NCBI RefSeq assembly: GCF_000196615.1
Contig: NC_014306.1
Coordinates: 3,038,001-3,102,000, forward strand
DNA: 64,000 bases
From: Erwinia billingiae Eb661
GTDB taxonomy: Bacteria > Pseudomonadota > Gammaproteobacteria > Enterobacterales > Enterobacteriaceae
Reading direction: 5' to 3'
Shown: positions 7,699 through 15,985 of the stretch, in pieces
Numbering within the stretch: position 1 is the stretch's first letter
Layout of the letters: each line of letters opens with the position of its first letter
The notes under the pieces: generated by a model
What the model was told of the DNA's origin: nothing
Database searches by the model: none
Seen by the model: only the letters and a program-made list of their open reading frames with translations
Made by a program: the position numbers and the translations under genes

Positions 7699-9105
7699 AT
7701 GAGTATGGACAGTGAACAACGTAAGAACGCCGTAGAGCAGATGCTGCTGGCGCTTCCCGACCTCGAGTGGACGCTTCAGGCCCCCAAGGTCAAACGTCTT
7801 TCGCGCGATTTTCACTGGTTCAGCCCGGTGCTGAAGCAGCAGCTGGAAAACAAGCAGGCCGATGCGGTGGTTCGCCCGCGCAATGAAGAAGAGCTCAGCC
7901 TGCTGGTCAAGGCCTGCGTGCAGCACGGCCTGCCGCTGATATTACGCGGTGGCGCAACCGGCAACTACGGTCAGCTGGTGCCGCTACAGGGCGGCATTCT
8001 GGTCGATATGACCGCGTTTAATCAGGTGGTGGAACTAGGTGAAGGCCGCGTGCGGGCGCAGGCGGGGATCCGTCTGGCCGAGATTGAAACGGTGACCCGT
8101 CCTGAGGGCTGGGAGCTGCGCTGTATGCCGTCGACCTATCGGCTGGCGACGCTGGGTGGACTGTATGGCGGCGGCTTTGGCGGCATCGGCTCAATCAACT
8201 ATGGCCCGCTGGGCGCACCCGGCAACGTGCTGAGCGTGAAAGTGATGACCATGGAAGCCGAGCCGCGCATCCTCAGCGTTCCCGCGCCGCAGGCCTTGCT
8301 GCTGCATCATGCTTACGGCAGCAACGGCATCGTGCTGGAAGTCGAGCTGGCGCTGGCGCCGGTGCATCAGTGGATTGAGCGGCTGGATGTGTTCGACGAC
8401 TTTACCGATGCGCTGGACTATGCCAATGCCTTTGCCCGCTCGCCAGGGCTGGTGAAACGCCAGCTTGCCCTGTTCGCCGCACCAATCCCGAGCTATTTCA
8501 CCCATCTGAACGGCAACTACCGGGCCACGCAACATGCGGTGATCAGCGTGATTGCGGAGCAAAGTGAAGGCCTGTGCAGCGGACTGTTAGAAAAGTATCG
8601 CGGCCAGAATGCCGTGCGCCAGACGGCGAACGAGGCGCGTGAAGCCAACGCCTCGCTGATGGAATATTGCTGGAACCACACCACGCTGCATGCGCTGAAA
8701 GTGGACAGCACCCTGACCTATTTGCAGACGGCGTTCAATTATTCCACCTATCGCCAACAAATTATTGCGATGGCGGAATTGTTCGGCGATGAAGTTATTT
8801 CCCATATTGAATTCCTGCGTGACAACGATAGCAATATCACTGCCAGCGGATTACAATTAATTCGCTATTCCAGTGAAGAAAGATTGAACGAAATAATGCA
8901 GATATTCCGCGATAATGATGTAAAAATAAACAATCCGCATGTCTTTACCATTGAAGAAGGTAAGCAAGGGGAAATTAAGGCCGAGGTGGTTTCAGTTAAA
9001 AAGGCGCTGGACCCGGCAGGACTGCTCAACCCAGGCAAGCTGCAGGGTTGGGACGTGCGCGACACGCTGGAATTACCAAGCGATCCGCTGTCACTGAATA
9101 AATGA
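7699..9105 (+). CDS. FAD-binding oxidase/dehydrogenase (PCMH-type FAD domain)
   Basis: 468 residues; the second ATG at 7705 is an equal or better start because AGGA lies directly before the first. The FAD-binding PCMH domain covers roughly residues 45-220, with the phosphate loop RGGATGNYGQLVPLQGG and the second FAD contact near GGFGGIGSINYGP. The C-terminus (LDPAGLLNPGKLQGW) is the usual end of the GlcD/vanillyl-alcohol-oxidase family. Members oxidise hydroxy acids, alcohols or amines to keto products. Its position after the importer suggests a step in the same pathway. The last third of the gene is visibly richer in A+T than its start. Confidence 0.85.
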   Translation: MSMDSEQRKNAVEQMLLALPDLEWTLQAPKVKRLSRDFHWFSPVLKQQLENKQADAVVRPRNEEELSLLVKACVQHGLPLILRGGATGNYGQLVPLQGGILVDMTAFNQVVELGEGRVRAQAGIRLAEIETVTRPEGWELRCMPSTYRLATLGGLYGGGFGGIGSINYGPLGAPGNVLSVKVMTMEAEPRILSVPAPQALLLHHAYGSNGIVLEVELALAPVHQWIERLDVFDDFTDALDYANAFARSPGLVKRQLALFAAPIPSYFTHLNGNYRATQHAVISVIAEQSEGLCSGLLEKYRGQNAVRQTANEAREANASLMEYCWNHTTLHALKVDSTLTYLQTAFNYSTYRQQIIAMAELFGDEVISHIEFLRDNDSNITASGLQLIRYSSEERLNEIMQIFRDNDVKINNPHVFTIEEGKQGEIKAEVVSVKKALDPAGLLNPGKLQGWDVRDTLELPSDPLSLNK

Positions 9106-9258
9106 AATCAGCATAAAATTAATTACAGTGAGTAAATAAAGCACGTATCTAAAATAACGCGCTCGCCACTGGACGGTTTTACCGGATACCCAAAAACAAT
9201 TACTCAGCAAATTTTGCTGCGGGCAGATCATTTTCAAATTTTTGACAGGAAGCTATTG

Positions 9259-10533
9259 ATGAAAACAAAGAAGGTCAACTTTGCGCTAAAGTTGGGTGCA
9301 CTCGTCGTCTCTCAGGCTTTATTAATGGGTCACGCGCTGGCCGCGGCACCGGTTTCGGATTGTGATGCCGGCGTGGCCGATTCACTGACCGAAATGTTTA
9401 CCTGCGGCTCGGTCCATGGCAGCCTGCGCAGCCTCTATTATTCCACCCACAACGCCTATTTCTCACCGGGCTATTCGCAGGACACCGTCAGCTACGGTGG
9501 CAGCGTGAAGTACGCCACGGCGGAATATTATGGCCTGAGCCTCGGCGTCAGCGGCATTTTGCAACGCGGCATCTCGCATAACGATGACCACTTGATCGGT
9601 GAACTGGGGCCAAACGAGACCGGCGTCGGCGAAGCCTATCTGAGCTGGCACTATCAGGACTTCCGTATCACCGCCGGTGACCAGCGTATCAATATCCCGT
9701 TTATCGGCGACTACGACTGGCGCATCACCCCGATCCTGTTCCGGGGTGTGGACGCCAATTATGGCGACAGCGACAACTTCCTGCACGCCACCAAAATTAC
9801 CCGCTATAAACCCTGGGGTGACGATCAGTTCCTCGACACCACCGCCTACACCGACGCCGATGGCCGCACCAACGGCATGTGGGGCATCGGCGGCGGACGT
9901 GCCCTGAAGCTGGATGATAAAAAGCTGACCGGCCAGCTGTGGTACGAGGAATACAATAACTACACCAAGATGGTTTACGCCGACAGCTTCCTGTCGTGGT
10001 CGGAAAATCCGTTGCAGCCCAAAATTGGCGTGCAGTTTATTCGCGGCCTGAGTCAGGGCGATGCGCTGGCCGGCGAAGTAAACAGCACCAGCTACGGCGC
10101 GCAGTATGCGATGAATTTTGTACCTTCATTGCGCTGGTCACTGAACTGGGACCATATCGCCGCCAGTGAGAATGCCTATGGCAACGGCGCGCTGGTGACG
10201 CCTTATGCCCATAACACCTCGTCCGGCCAGTATTTTGCCCAACCGTTCTTCACCAGTACCCAGGATTTGGGGAGCGGCAACGCCTACTCCACCGATCTGA
10301 ACTGGACCGCCAACAGCAATATTTCCCTCGGCAGCCGCTACTCGTTTATGGATTTGACCGCCAGCGCCGGCGCGTCCAGCAGCAATCAGTCGGAGTACCT
10401 GATTTACGGCACCTACAGCTTTGATGGCGTGCTGAAAGGGCTGAGCCTGACCGACTTTGTCGGCGTGCAAACCACCTCGACCTCTGACAAGAACTTCTGG
10501 CAGAACCGCTTAGCGTTAGAATATGATTTCTAA
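9259..10533 (+). CDS. OprD-like outer-membrane porin
   Basis: 424 residues from the ATG at 9259, preceded by AGGAAG; the longer frame upstream lacks a signal. Residues 1-28 are a signal peptide (Lys-rich start, then GALVVSQALLMGHALA). The mature protein has the alternating polar/aromatic strands of a beta barrel and ends in a C-terminal Phe (RLALEYDF), the signal for outer-membrane insertion. GSLRSLYY and the overall pattern match OprD channels, which admit small anions, amino acids or aromatic acids in pseudomonads and are uncommon in enteric bacteria. It closes the catabolic cluster and would give its substrate a way across the outer membrane. A terminator follows. Confidence 0.82.
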   Translation: MKTKKVNFALKLGALVVSQALLMGHALAAAPVSDCDAGVADSLTEMFTCGSVHGSLRSLYYSTHNAYFSPGYSQDTVSYGGSVKYATAEYYGLSLGVSGILQRGISHNDDHLIGELGPNETGVGEAYLSWHYQDFRITAGDQRINIPFIGDYDWRITPILFRGVDANYGDSDNFLHATKITRYKPWGDDQFLDTTAYTDADGRTNGMWGIGGGRALKLDDKKLTGQLWYEEYNNYTKMVYADSFLSWSENPLQPKIGVQFIRGLSQGDALAGEVNSTSYGAQYAMNFVPSLRWSLNWDHIAASENAYGNGALVTPYAHNTSSGQYFAQPFFTSTQDLGSGNAYSTDLNWTANSNISLGSRYSFMDLTASAGASSSNQSEYLIYGTYSFDGVLKGLSLTDFVGVQTTSTSDKNFWQNRLALEYDF

Positions 10534-10561
10534 GCCAAAACAGGCTTAGTGGCGCTTAAAC

Positions 10562-10588
10562 AACGGCTTTCGCAAGAAGGCCGTTTTT
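10562..10588 (+). terminator. Intrinsic terminator after the porin gene
   Basis: AACGGC (10562-10567) and GCCGTT (10580-10585) pair as a stem, extended by TT/AA with a bulge, and are followed by a run of five T. It lies 29 bp after the porin stop and separates the catabolic cluster from the thiamine locus. Confidence 0.75.
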
Positions 10589-10653
10589 CATTATGACGCC
10601 AACTCGGCTGCCAGCCATCGATTGTAATCAAAAAGTAAATATCGTATAACAAG

Positions 10654-10745
10654 CCTCTCCGAGGGGTGTCCTTTATGGGCTGAGATGGCGACGTTAGCCG
10701 GACCCTTTGAACCTGATCTGGGTCATGCCAGCGAAGGGACGGGTT
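10654..10745 (+). promoter_or_regulatory. TPP riboswitch (THI element)
   Basis: The conserved blocks appear in order: GGGGTG near 10663, GGGCTGAGAT (10677-10686), ACCCTTTGAACCTGATC (10702-10718), and GTCATGCCAGCGAAGGGA (10722-10739). These are the pyrimidine-sensor and pyrophosphate-sensor arms of the thiamin-pyrophosphate aptamer. It lies about 75 bp before tenA, whose ribosome site GGAGG is at 10814-10818. No strong terminator lies between, so control of translation is more likely than premature termination; that part is inference. TPP should switch off tenA-thiZXY. Confidence 0.95.
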
Positions 10746-10821
10746 GGCAATAGCACCACTTTCGATCGTTGCCTGTTCATACCTCTGCACGCCCGGATCT
10801 CCACTCACTTTTGGAGGTCCC

Positions 10822-11517
10822 ATGTCTGACAACATGTTTTCCCGTGGTCTTTATGGCCAGCTTCGCCAGCAGGCCGCGGCTGACTGGCAGCACTACGTTA
10901 ACCACCCTTTTCTTCAGCAGTTGGCCCAGGGCACGCTGCCTGAAAGCGCGTTTCGGCTTTATCTGACCCAGGACTACCTGTTCCTGATCCATTTCGCCCG
11001 CGCCTATGCCCTGCTGGTCAGCAAGTTCCGAACCTTGCCAGAAATGCGTGCCGCCACCGCCTCGCTGAACGCCATCGTCGCCGAGCTGCCGCTGCATGTC
11101 GGTTACTGCACGCAGTGGGGCATCAGCGAAAGCCAGATGCGCAATGAACAGGAAGCGCCCGAAACCCTCAACTACACCCGCTATGTGCTGGATATCGGCC
11201 AGTCCGGCGATGCGCTGGATCTGCTGGCCGCGCTGCTTCCCTGCGTGGCGGGCTATGCCGAAATAGGCCTCGGCTTGCTGCACAATCCCGCCACCGTCAC
11301 CGAAGGCAATCCCTACCGCTCGTGGATCGCCAACTACGGCGATGAAAACTATCTGGCCAGCGTACAGCGGGCGATTGACCTGCTGGAAACGGTCGGGGTT
11401 CAGCGCGGCGCACAGAGCCGTCTGCCGGAGCTTTCAACCATCTTCACCACCGCCACCCGTCTGGAAAGCGCCTTCTGGCAGATGGGCCTGAATGCCAGTT
11501 TGAGTAACGTGGTATGA
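10822..11517 (+). CDS. tenA: TenA aminopyrimidine aminohydrolase
   Basis: 231 residues from the ATG at 10822, right after a strong GGAGG site. TenA enzymes hydrolyse the amino group of degraded thiamine pyrimidine (aminomethyl-HMP to HMP), feeding HMP back to thiamine synthesis. The catalytic pattern of the cysteine class is present: D51 (LTQDYLF), C141 in LLPCVAGYAEIG, and a glutamate near the C-terminus in RLESAFW. The upstream TPP riboswitch and the downstream overlapping thiZXY transporter genes confirm the salvage role. It could also hydrolyse thiamine weakly, as some members do. Confidence 0.94.
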   Translation: MSDNMFSRGLYGQLRQQAAADWQHYVNHPFLQQLAQGTLPESAFRLYLTQDYLFLIHFARAYALLVSKFRTLPEMRAATASLNAIVAELPLHVGYCTQWGISESQMRNEQEAPETLNYTRYVLDIGQSGDALDLLAALLPCVAGYAEIGLGLLHNPATVTEGNPYRSWIANYGDENYLASVQRAIDLLETVGVQRGAQSRLPELSTIFTTATRLESAFWQMGLNASLSNVV

Positions 11518-12263
11518 ACAGTCATGACATTGCCCGCGGCGTGATCCCGCCGGGGATTCAGGTTCGCGATCTGACCCTGCGCTACGGCGCACGGACGGTG
11601 TTTGAGCAGTTGAACATTGATATCCGCGGTGGGCAGTTTGCTGCGATGCTCGGTGCCAGCGGCGTCGGCAAAACCAGTCTGCTGAAGATCATTGCCGGGC
11701 TGGCGCAGCCGACGGCAGGCACGGTCACCGGCAGCGACGGTCTGCCGGTTCCGGGACGCGTGGCTTATATGGGGCAGAAAGATCTGCTCTATCCATGGCT
11801 AACCGTCCGCGAGAATATCAGCCTCGCCTCACGCCTGCGTGGCGAGAAGCCCGACCGCGAATGGGCTGACGAACTGACGGATCGCGTCGGCTTAAGCGGC
11901 TATGGCGACAGCCTGCCTGCCGCGCTGTCCGGCGGCATGCGGCAGCGTGCCGCGCTGGCCCGCACGCTTTATCAGCGTCAGCCGATGGTGCTGATGGATG
12001 AGCCCTTTTCAGCGCTGGATGCCATTACCCGCACCAGTATCCAGACGCTGGCCTCAATGTTACTGACCGGCCACACGGTGTTACTGATCACCCACGATCC
12101 GCTGGAAGCCTGCCGCCTTAGCCACCAGCTGTTGGTGCTGTCTGCCGCCGGGATTGATGATTCCCATCAGATTGCCGGACTGCCGCCCCGGGCCCCTGAC
12201 GATCGGCACCTGTTGCAGAGCCAGGGTGAATTACTGCAACAGCTGACCCGGGCGGCAGGATGA
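11514..12263 (+). CDS. thiZ: Thiamine-precursor ABC transporter ATPase (ThiZ)
   Basis: 249 residues with Walker A GASGVGKTS, signature LSGGMRQRAALARTL, Walker B VLMDEPFSALD and switch-histidine LLITHD. It overlaps tenA by 4 bp (ATGA) and the permease gene by 4 bp, so the genes are translationally coupled. In comparative genomics ThiXYZ is the importer for HMP or formylaminopyrimidine found under TPP riboswitches beside tenA; that is the basis for the specificity. The last 50 residues are less conserved than the core. Confidence 0.9.
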   Translation: MNSHDIARGVIPPGIQVRDLTLRYGARTVFEQLNIDIRGGQFAAMLGASGVGKTSLLKIIAGLAQPTAGTVTGSDGLPVPGRVAYMGQKDLLYPWLTVRENISLASRLRGEKPDREWADELTDRVGLSGYGDSLPAALSGGMRQRAALARTLYQRQPMVLMDEPFSALDAITRTSIQTLASMLLTGHTVLLITHDPLEACRLSHQLLVLSAAGIDDSHQIAGLPPRAPDDRHLLQSQGELLQQLTRAAG

Positions 12264-13027
12264 TATCCGCAAAAGAATCGGCCTTTGGCCGCTGGCGGCG
12301 TGGCCTGACGGTATTTATCGGCCTGATTGCCGTCTGGTGGGCAATCACCCGCAGCGGCGTTCCTGCCTTCCTGCTGCCCACGCCGATGTCGGTTGCCGAC
12401 GTCCTGTGGACCAGTCGCGCGTATCTGGCGGCGCACACGCTGGTGACCGCGGCAGAAATCGTCAGCGGGCTGGTCGCCGGCGTGTTGCTCGGCGCCATCC
12501 TTGCACTGTGCATGATGTTCTCTCCCCGCTTACAGCGCTGGCTGATGCCGCTGGTGTTGACCAGCCAGGCCATACCGGTCTTTGCGCTGGCACCCTTGCT
12601 GGTGCTGTGGTTCGGCTTCGGCATCAGCGCCAAGGTGGCGATGGCGGTGCTGGTGATTTTCTTCCCGGTCACCTCGGCTTTCTTCGACGGGTTGCGCCGG
12701 GTCAATAACGATTTTCTCGACCTCGCCCGCACCATGGGCGCGTCCCGCTGGGCGTTATTACGCCATGTGCGGCTGATGGCGGCGCTGCCCGCGTTTGGCT
12801 CCGGGCTGAGGATGGCGGCTGCAGTGGCGCCGATTGGTGCCATTATCGGCGAATGGGTCGGCGCAGGAGAAGGTCTGGGCTACGTGATGCTGAACGCCAA
12901 TGCGCGGATGCAAACCGAACTCTGCTTTGCGGCACTTTTTATTCTGGTGCTGATGACCCTGCTGCTGTGGCTGGCAGTGGACAGTGCACTGCGTCGCCTG
13001 ATCCGCTGGGCACCGGAAAATGACTGA
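12260..13027 (+). CDS. thiX: Thiamine-precursor ABC transporter permease (ThiX)
   Basis: 255 residues, about six membrane segments, beginning with a hydrophobic helix around residues 15-32. The coupling loop appears at TMGASRWALLRHVRLMAALPAFGSGLR (read in pieces), followed by the glycine-rich stretch IGAIIGEWVGAGEGLG typical of SsuC/TauC/ThiX permeases. It overlaps the ThiZ gene by 4 bp, and the binding-protein gene begins 25 bp downstream. It forms the inner-membrane channel for the pyrimidine precursor. Confidence 0.9.
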   Translation: MISAKESAFGRWRRGLTVFIGLIAVWWAITRSGVPAFLLPTPMSVADVLWTSRAYLAAHTLVTAAEIVSGLVAGVLLGAILALCMMFSPRLQRWLMPLVLTSQAIPVFALAPLLVLWFGFGISAKVAMAVLVIFFPVTSAFFDGLRRVNNDFLDLARTMGASRWALLRHVRLMAALPAFGSGLRMAAAVAPIGAIIGEWVGAGEGLGYVMLNANARMQTELCFAALFILVLMTLLLWLAVDSALRRLIRWAPEND

Positions 13028-13052
13028 TCGATACCTCACTCAAGGGAAACAC

Positions 13053-13988
13053 ATGTTTAAGAAAACTCTCTGCGGCCTGCTGCTGACTGCCGCCTGTGCC
13101 CACGCCGCCTGTGCCAACGACAAGCTGACGCTGGTGCTGGACTGGTATATCAACCCCGATCACGCGCCGATCATGGTCGCGGAACAGATTGGCGCGTTTA
13201 AGGAACAGGGGCTGGAGGTGAAGATTGTGCCGCCTTCCGATCCGGCATTGCCGCCACGGCTGGTGGCAGCCAAACAGGCCGACCTGGCGATCACCTATCA
13301 GCCACAGCTGCATTTCTTTGCCGATCAGGGCTTACCGCTGATGCGCGTCGGCACGCTGATCAACTCGCCGTTAAATACGGTGATTACGCTGGATAAAAGC
13401 ATCACCTCGCCGGCCGGGCTGAAAGGCAAAAAAATTGGCTACTCGGTCAGCGGGATTGAACAGGCGACGCTGGGCACCATGCTGAACCATGAAAAGGTCA
13501 GTCTGGATCAGGTGAAGATGGTCAACGTCAATTTCCAGCTCAACAGCGCGCTGATGGCGGGCCAGGTCGATGCGGTGATAGGCGGCTATCGCAATATCGA
13601 AGCGCTGGAGCTGAAGCAGCACGGTCAGTATCCGCAGGTATTCAACGTTGAGGACTACGGCGTTCCGGCCTATGACGAGCTGATTATCGTGGCGAATCGC
13701 GATGAGGTGAACGCGCCGAAAATCAAAAAATTCCTGATTGCGCTGAAGAAAGGCAGCGACTACCTGCATGCCCATCCGCAGGAGAGTTGGGATGCGTTCG
13801 CCAGTGCGCACCCGGACCTTAATAATGCCTTAAACAAAGCCGCGTGGATGAAAACCCTGCCGATGTTTGCCCGCGATCCGGCCCATCTGGACAGAGCCCG
13901 TTATGACGCTTACGAACGGTTCCTTTTTGACCATAAGCTGATCAAAAAAATAACGACGGTTAACAATTACGCGATGGAATTACGTTAA
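13053..13988 (+). CDS. thiY: Thiamine-precursor ABC transporter binding protein (ThiY)
   Basis: 311 residues from the ATG at 13053 with AAGGGA 8 bp before it; an in-frame ATG at 13020 lies in the previous gene's tail and would break the signal peptide. Residues 1-22 form a signal peptide ending near ACA. The mature protein begins KLTLVLDWYINPDHAPIMVA, the NMT1/THI5 pattern of pyrimidine-binding proteins. It captures the HMP-type precursor in the periplasm for ThiX/ThiZ. It is the last gene under the TPP riboswitch, and a hairpin follows the stop. Confidence 0.92.
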   Translation: MFKKTLCGLLLTAACAHAACANDKLTLVLDWYINPDHAPIMVAEQIGAFKEQGLEVKIVPPSDPALPPRLVAAKQADLAITYQPQLHFFADQGLPLMRVGTLINSPLNTVITLDKSITSPAGLKGKKIGYSVSGIEQATLGTMLNHEKVSLDQVKMVNVNFQLNSALMAGQVDAVIGGYRNIEALELKQHGQYPQVFNVEDYGVPAYDELIIVANRDEVNAPKIKKFLIALKKGSDYLHAHPQESWDAFASAHPDLNNALNKAAWMKTLPMFARDPAHLDRARYDAYERFLFDHKLIKKITTVNNYAMELR

Positions 13989-14000
13989 GAAATCGTAAAG

Positions 14001-14022
14001 CCCGCCAGTCGATGCTGGCGGG
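14001..14022. terminator. Hairpin downstream of thiY
   Basis: CCCGCCAG (14001-14008) and CTGGCGGG (14015-14022) form a perfect 8-bp G+C-rich stem with a 6-nt loop, 12 bp after the thiY stop. There is no T-run after it on the plus strand, so it is either a weak terminator or a 3'-end stabilising hairpin. Confidence 0.5.
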
Positions 14023-14188
14023 CGAACAGATGTTACAGGCCATTTCAAGCTGCTGATTACCCTCGGCTATCTGGCATTATCCTGAAAAGCTTTTCCCCCA
14101 GGCTTTCTTAGCAAGAACTTATGCCATACTGGAACCTACTGTACAGGTTCTCTGATGCCTGTCCCCCCTCCGACCCCGGGTAAACTCC

Positions 14189-14950
14189 ATGAGCAACTTC
14201 CTCAGTCCTGCCGCCGCCTACCTTAATCGCCGCAACGAATTGCTGGCGCAGCGTTCTGTGGTGGAGTCGCCCGTGGTGATTCAGACGATCAATAAGGCGT
14301 TGTTAGCCAGCGAGATCGCCATGGCTACCTTCCACGATTTGGAAGCGTTAAAAACCCTGCAACTGCGTAAAGCCAGGCTGATTGACTGGCATGAAGCTGA
14401 GAGTCAGCAAGAGCTGCAAAACTTCGAGCTGGCCAGCAATGCGCTGACGCTGGCGGACGATGACAATGAGCAGGCATTCCTGAGCTATCAGCGTGATTTT
14501 GCCTTAATGGCCGCCTCATTCTCCTGGCAGCATGCCAGCCTGCAGATCGTGCAGAATGAACTGTTCGCCACTACCTTCAACCTGTGGCTGGAGACGCTGG
14601 AAGAGCTGTTTGCGTTACCGGACAGAAAGTTGCTGTTTACCCGCATCAGCAAAATTCTGGCGTTCTCAATCGGTAAAATCCCGGTGCTGGGCGAGGCGAT
14701 AGACGTTTACCGTATGCTGGTGTCGGTGATGTCCGCCAGTCTGGAAAAAGCCAAAAGCAGCGATGCGTATTTCTCGACGCTTGAAAGCTACACCGAGGCC
14801 GCCAACATTTGCAGTCGGGGCATTTTGATTTTCTGCTTCACCACCGAAGCGGTGCTGCGCGGGCGGCCTCTGCCGAACGAGGCGCAGCTGAATGAGAAAA
14901 TCAAAGGTCATTACGCCAGCGTGATAGACGGAACGCATCCTTATTTTTGA
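14189..14950 (+). CDS. Hypothetical protein, mostly helical
   Basis: 253 residues; I do not recognise a family. Composition suggests a mainly alpha-helical cytosolic protein: many Leu, Ala, Glu and Gln, with runs such as EALKTLQLRKARLIDWHEAESQQELQ (in pieces) that could be coiled. A less polar stretch near residues 155-185 (ILAFSIGKIPVLGEAIDVYRML) might touch a membrane. No signal peptide. It stands alone, 200 bp from thiY and 230 bp before the TetR gene, on the same strand as both. A GAACC...GGTTC dyad around CTGTACAG (14132-14150) lies just upstream. Base composition is like the neighbours, so recent transfer is not obvious. Confidence 0.7.
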   Translation: MSNFLSPAAAYLNRRNELLAQRSVVESPVVIQTINKALLASEIAMATFHDLEALKTLQLRKARLIDWHEAESQQELQNFELASNALTLADDDNEQAFLSYQRDFALMAASFSWQHASLQIVQNELFATTFNLWLETLEELFALPDRKLLFTRISKILAFSIGKIPVLGEAIDVYRMLVSVMSASLEKAKSSDAYFSTLESYTEAANICSRGILIFCFTTEAVLRGRPLPNEAQLNEKIKGHYASVIDGTHPYF

Positions 14951-15180
14951 CTCACTTTGCCGCGAACAGCGTCCTGAACATGTTCGTGGCAACCCAATCC
15001 CCCACCCTTACCCTTCCCTTGTACAGGGTTGAATCTCCGTCAGATGATTCCATACCTTATTATTGACCAACAGGATCACACCGCCCGCCCTGCTCACGAG
15101 GCCTTAGGCTTTCTGTGGTAATATGGTGGATGTAAACCCTGTCAGGGTCCTCTTACAGACGACGGATTTAACGAGTTGCT

Positions 15181-15816
15181 ATGTCAGTCACAGCCAAAAG
15201 AAAAAACGACCCGGAAGGGTTGAAGAAACGCATCCTTGCCGGTGCGCTTGCCACTTTTGCCGAATTCGGCCTGCAGGGCGCCCGCATGGAACAGATTGCT
15301 GAACATGCCCAGACCACCAAACGGATGGTGGTGTACCACTTCAGCAACAAAGAGAACCTGTACGTGGAAGTTTTGGAGCAGGTGTATCAGGAAATTCGCC
15401 AGCATGAAACCGGCCTCAATCTGGCTGAAATGCCGCCGGTGATTGCCATGGCGCGCCTCGCCGAAGCCAGCTTTGACTATCACATCACCCACCCGGATTT
15501 TATGCGCTTAGTCTGCACCGAAAATCTGATGCGCGGGCGCTATATCAGCCAGTCGGAGCGCATCAAAACGCTGAACCAGAGTGCCCTCGACGTGCTGGAA
15601 GATATTCTGGCGCGCGGTAAAGCGGCAGGTGTGTTCGACAGCAAAGCGGACACGGTCGACGTTCACCGTCTGATCAGCAGCATCTGTACGCATAACGTGT
15701 CGAACCGCTACACCTTCAACACGCTGTTTGGCGGCGGCGAGAGCGAACAGCAGAGCATCTCGCGTAATCGTCAGCTGGTGGTTGATGCCACCCTGCGCTA
15801 TCTGCGTCCGATTTGA
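15181..15816 (+). CDS. TetR-family transcriptional regulator
   Basis: 211 residues. The N-terminal TetR DNA-binding domain spans about residues 12-62: KKRILAGALATFAEFG, the turn at MEQIAEHAQTTKRMVVYHFSNKENLY (in pieces). The C-terminal ligand domain is of the type annotated in many AcrR-like proteins with DILARGKAAGVF. It stands 170 bp before the aldonolactone oxidase gene on the same strand, so it probably represses that gene and the glycosyltransferase. TGTACA-centred motifs occur before it (15020) and twice after it (15826, 15845) and are candidate operators. The ligand is unknown. Confidence 0.88.
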   Translation: MSVTAKRKNDPEGLKKRILAGALATFAEFGLQGARMEQIAEHAQTTKRMVVYHFSNKENLYVEVLEQVYQEIRQHETGLNLAEMPPVIAMARLAEASFDYHITHPDFMRLVCTENLMRGRYISQSERIKTLNQSALDVLEDILARGKAAGVFDSKADTVDVHRLISSICTHNVSNRYTFNTLFGGGESEQQSISRNRQLVVDATLRYLRPI

Positions 15817-15823
15817 TCGGCAA

Positions 15824-15853
15824 TCTGTACAACGAAAAACATTCTGTACAACT
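15824..15853 (+). promoter_or_regulatory. Direct repeat TCTGTACAAC, candidate operator
   Basis: TCTGTACAAC occurs at 15824-15833 and again at 15843-15852, same orientation, 19 bp apart (close to two helical turns). It lies between the TetR gene and the aldonolactone oxidase gene. Binding by the TetR protein is inference from position and from the palindromic TGTACA core. Confidence 0.4.
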
Positions 15854-15985
15854 TTTCACGCCCCGGAACCTGTCGTTCTGGGGCTTTTCAGCTATGCTTA
15901 CCGGTAATGTACGGCGCCTCGAAAGCTTATTCCTGCGCTTTTCCCCCTTACTGATTTGTTATTGTCCTTATGAAAGGAGTAGTCG

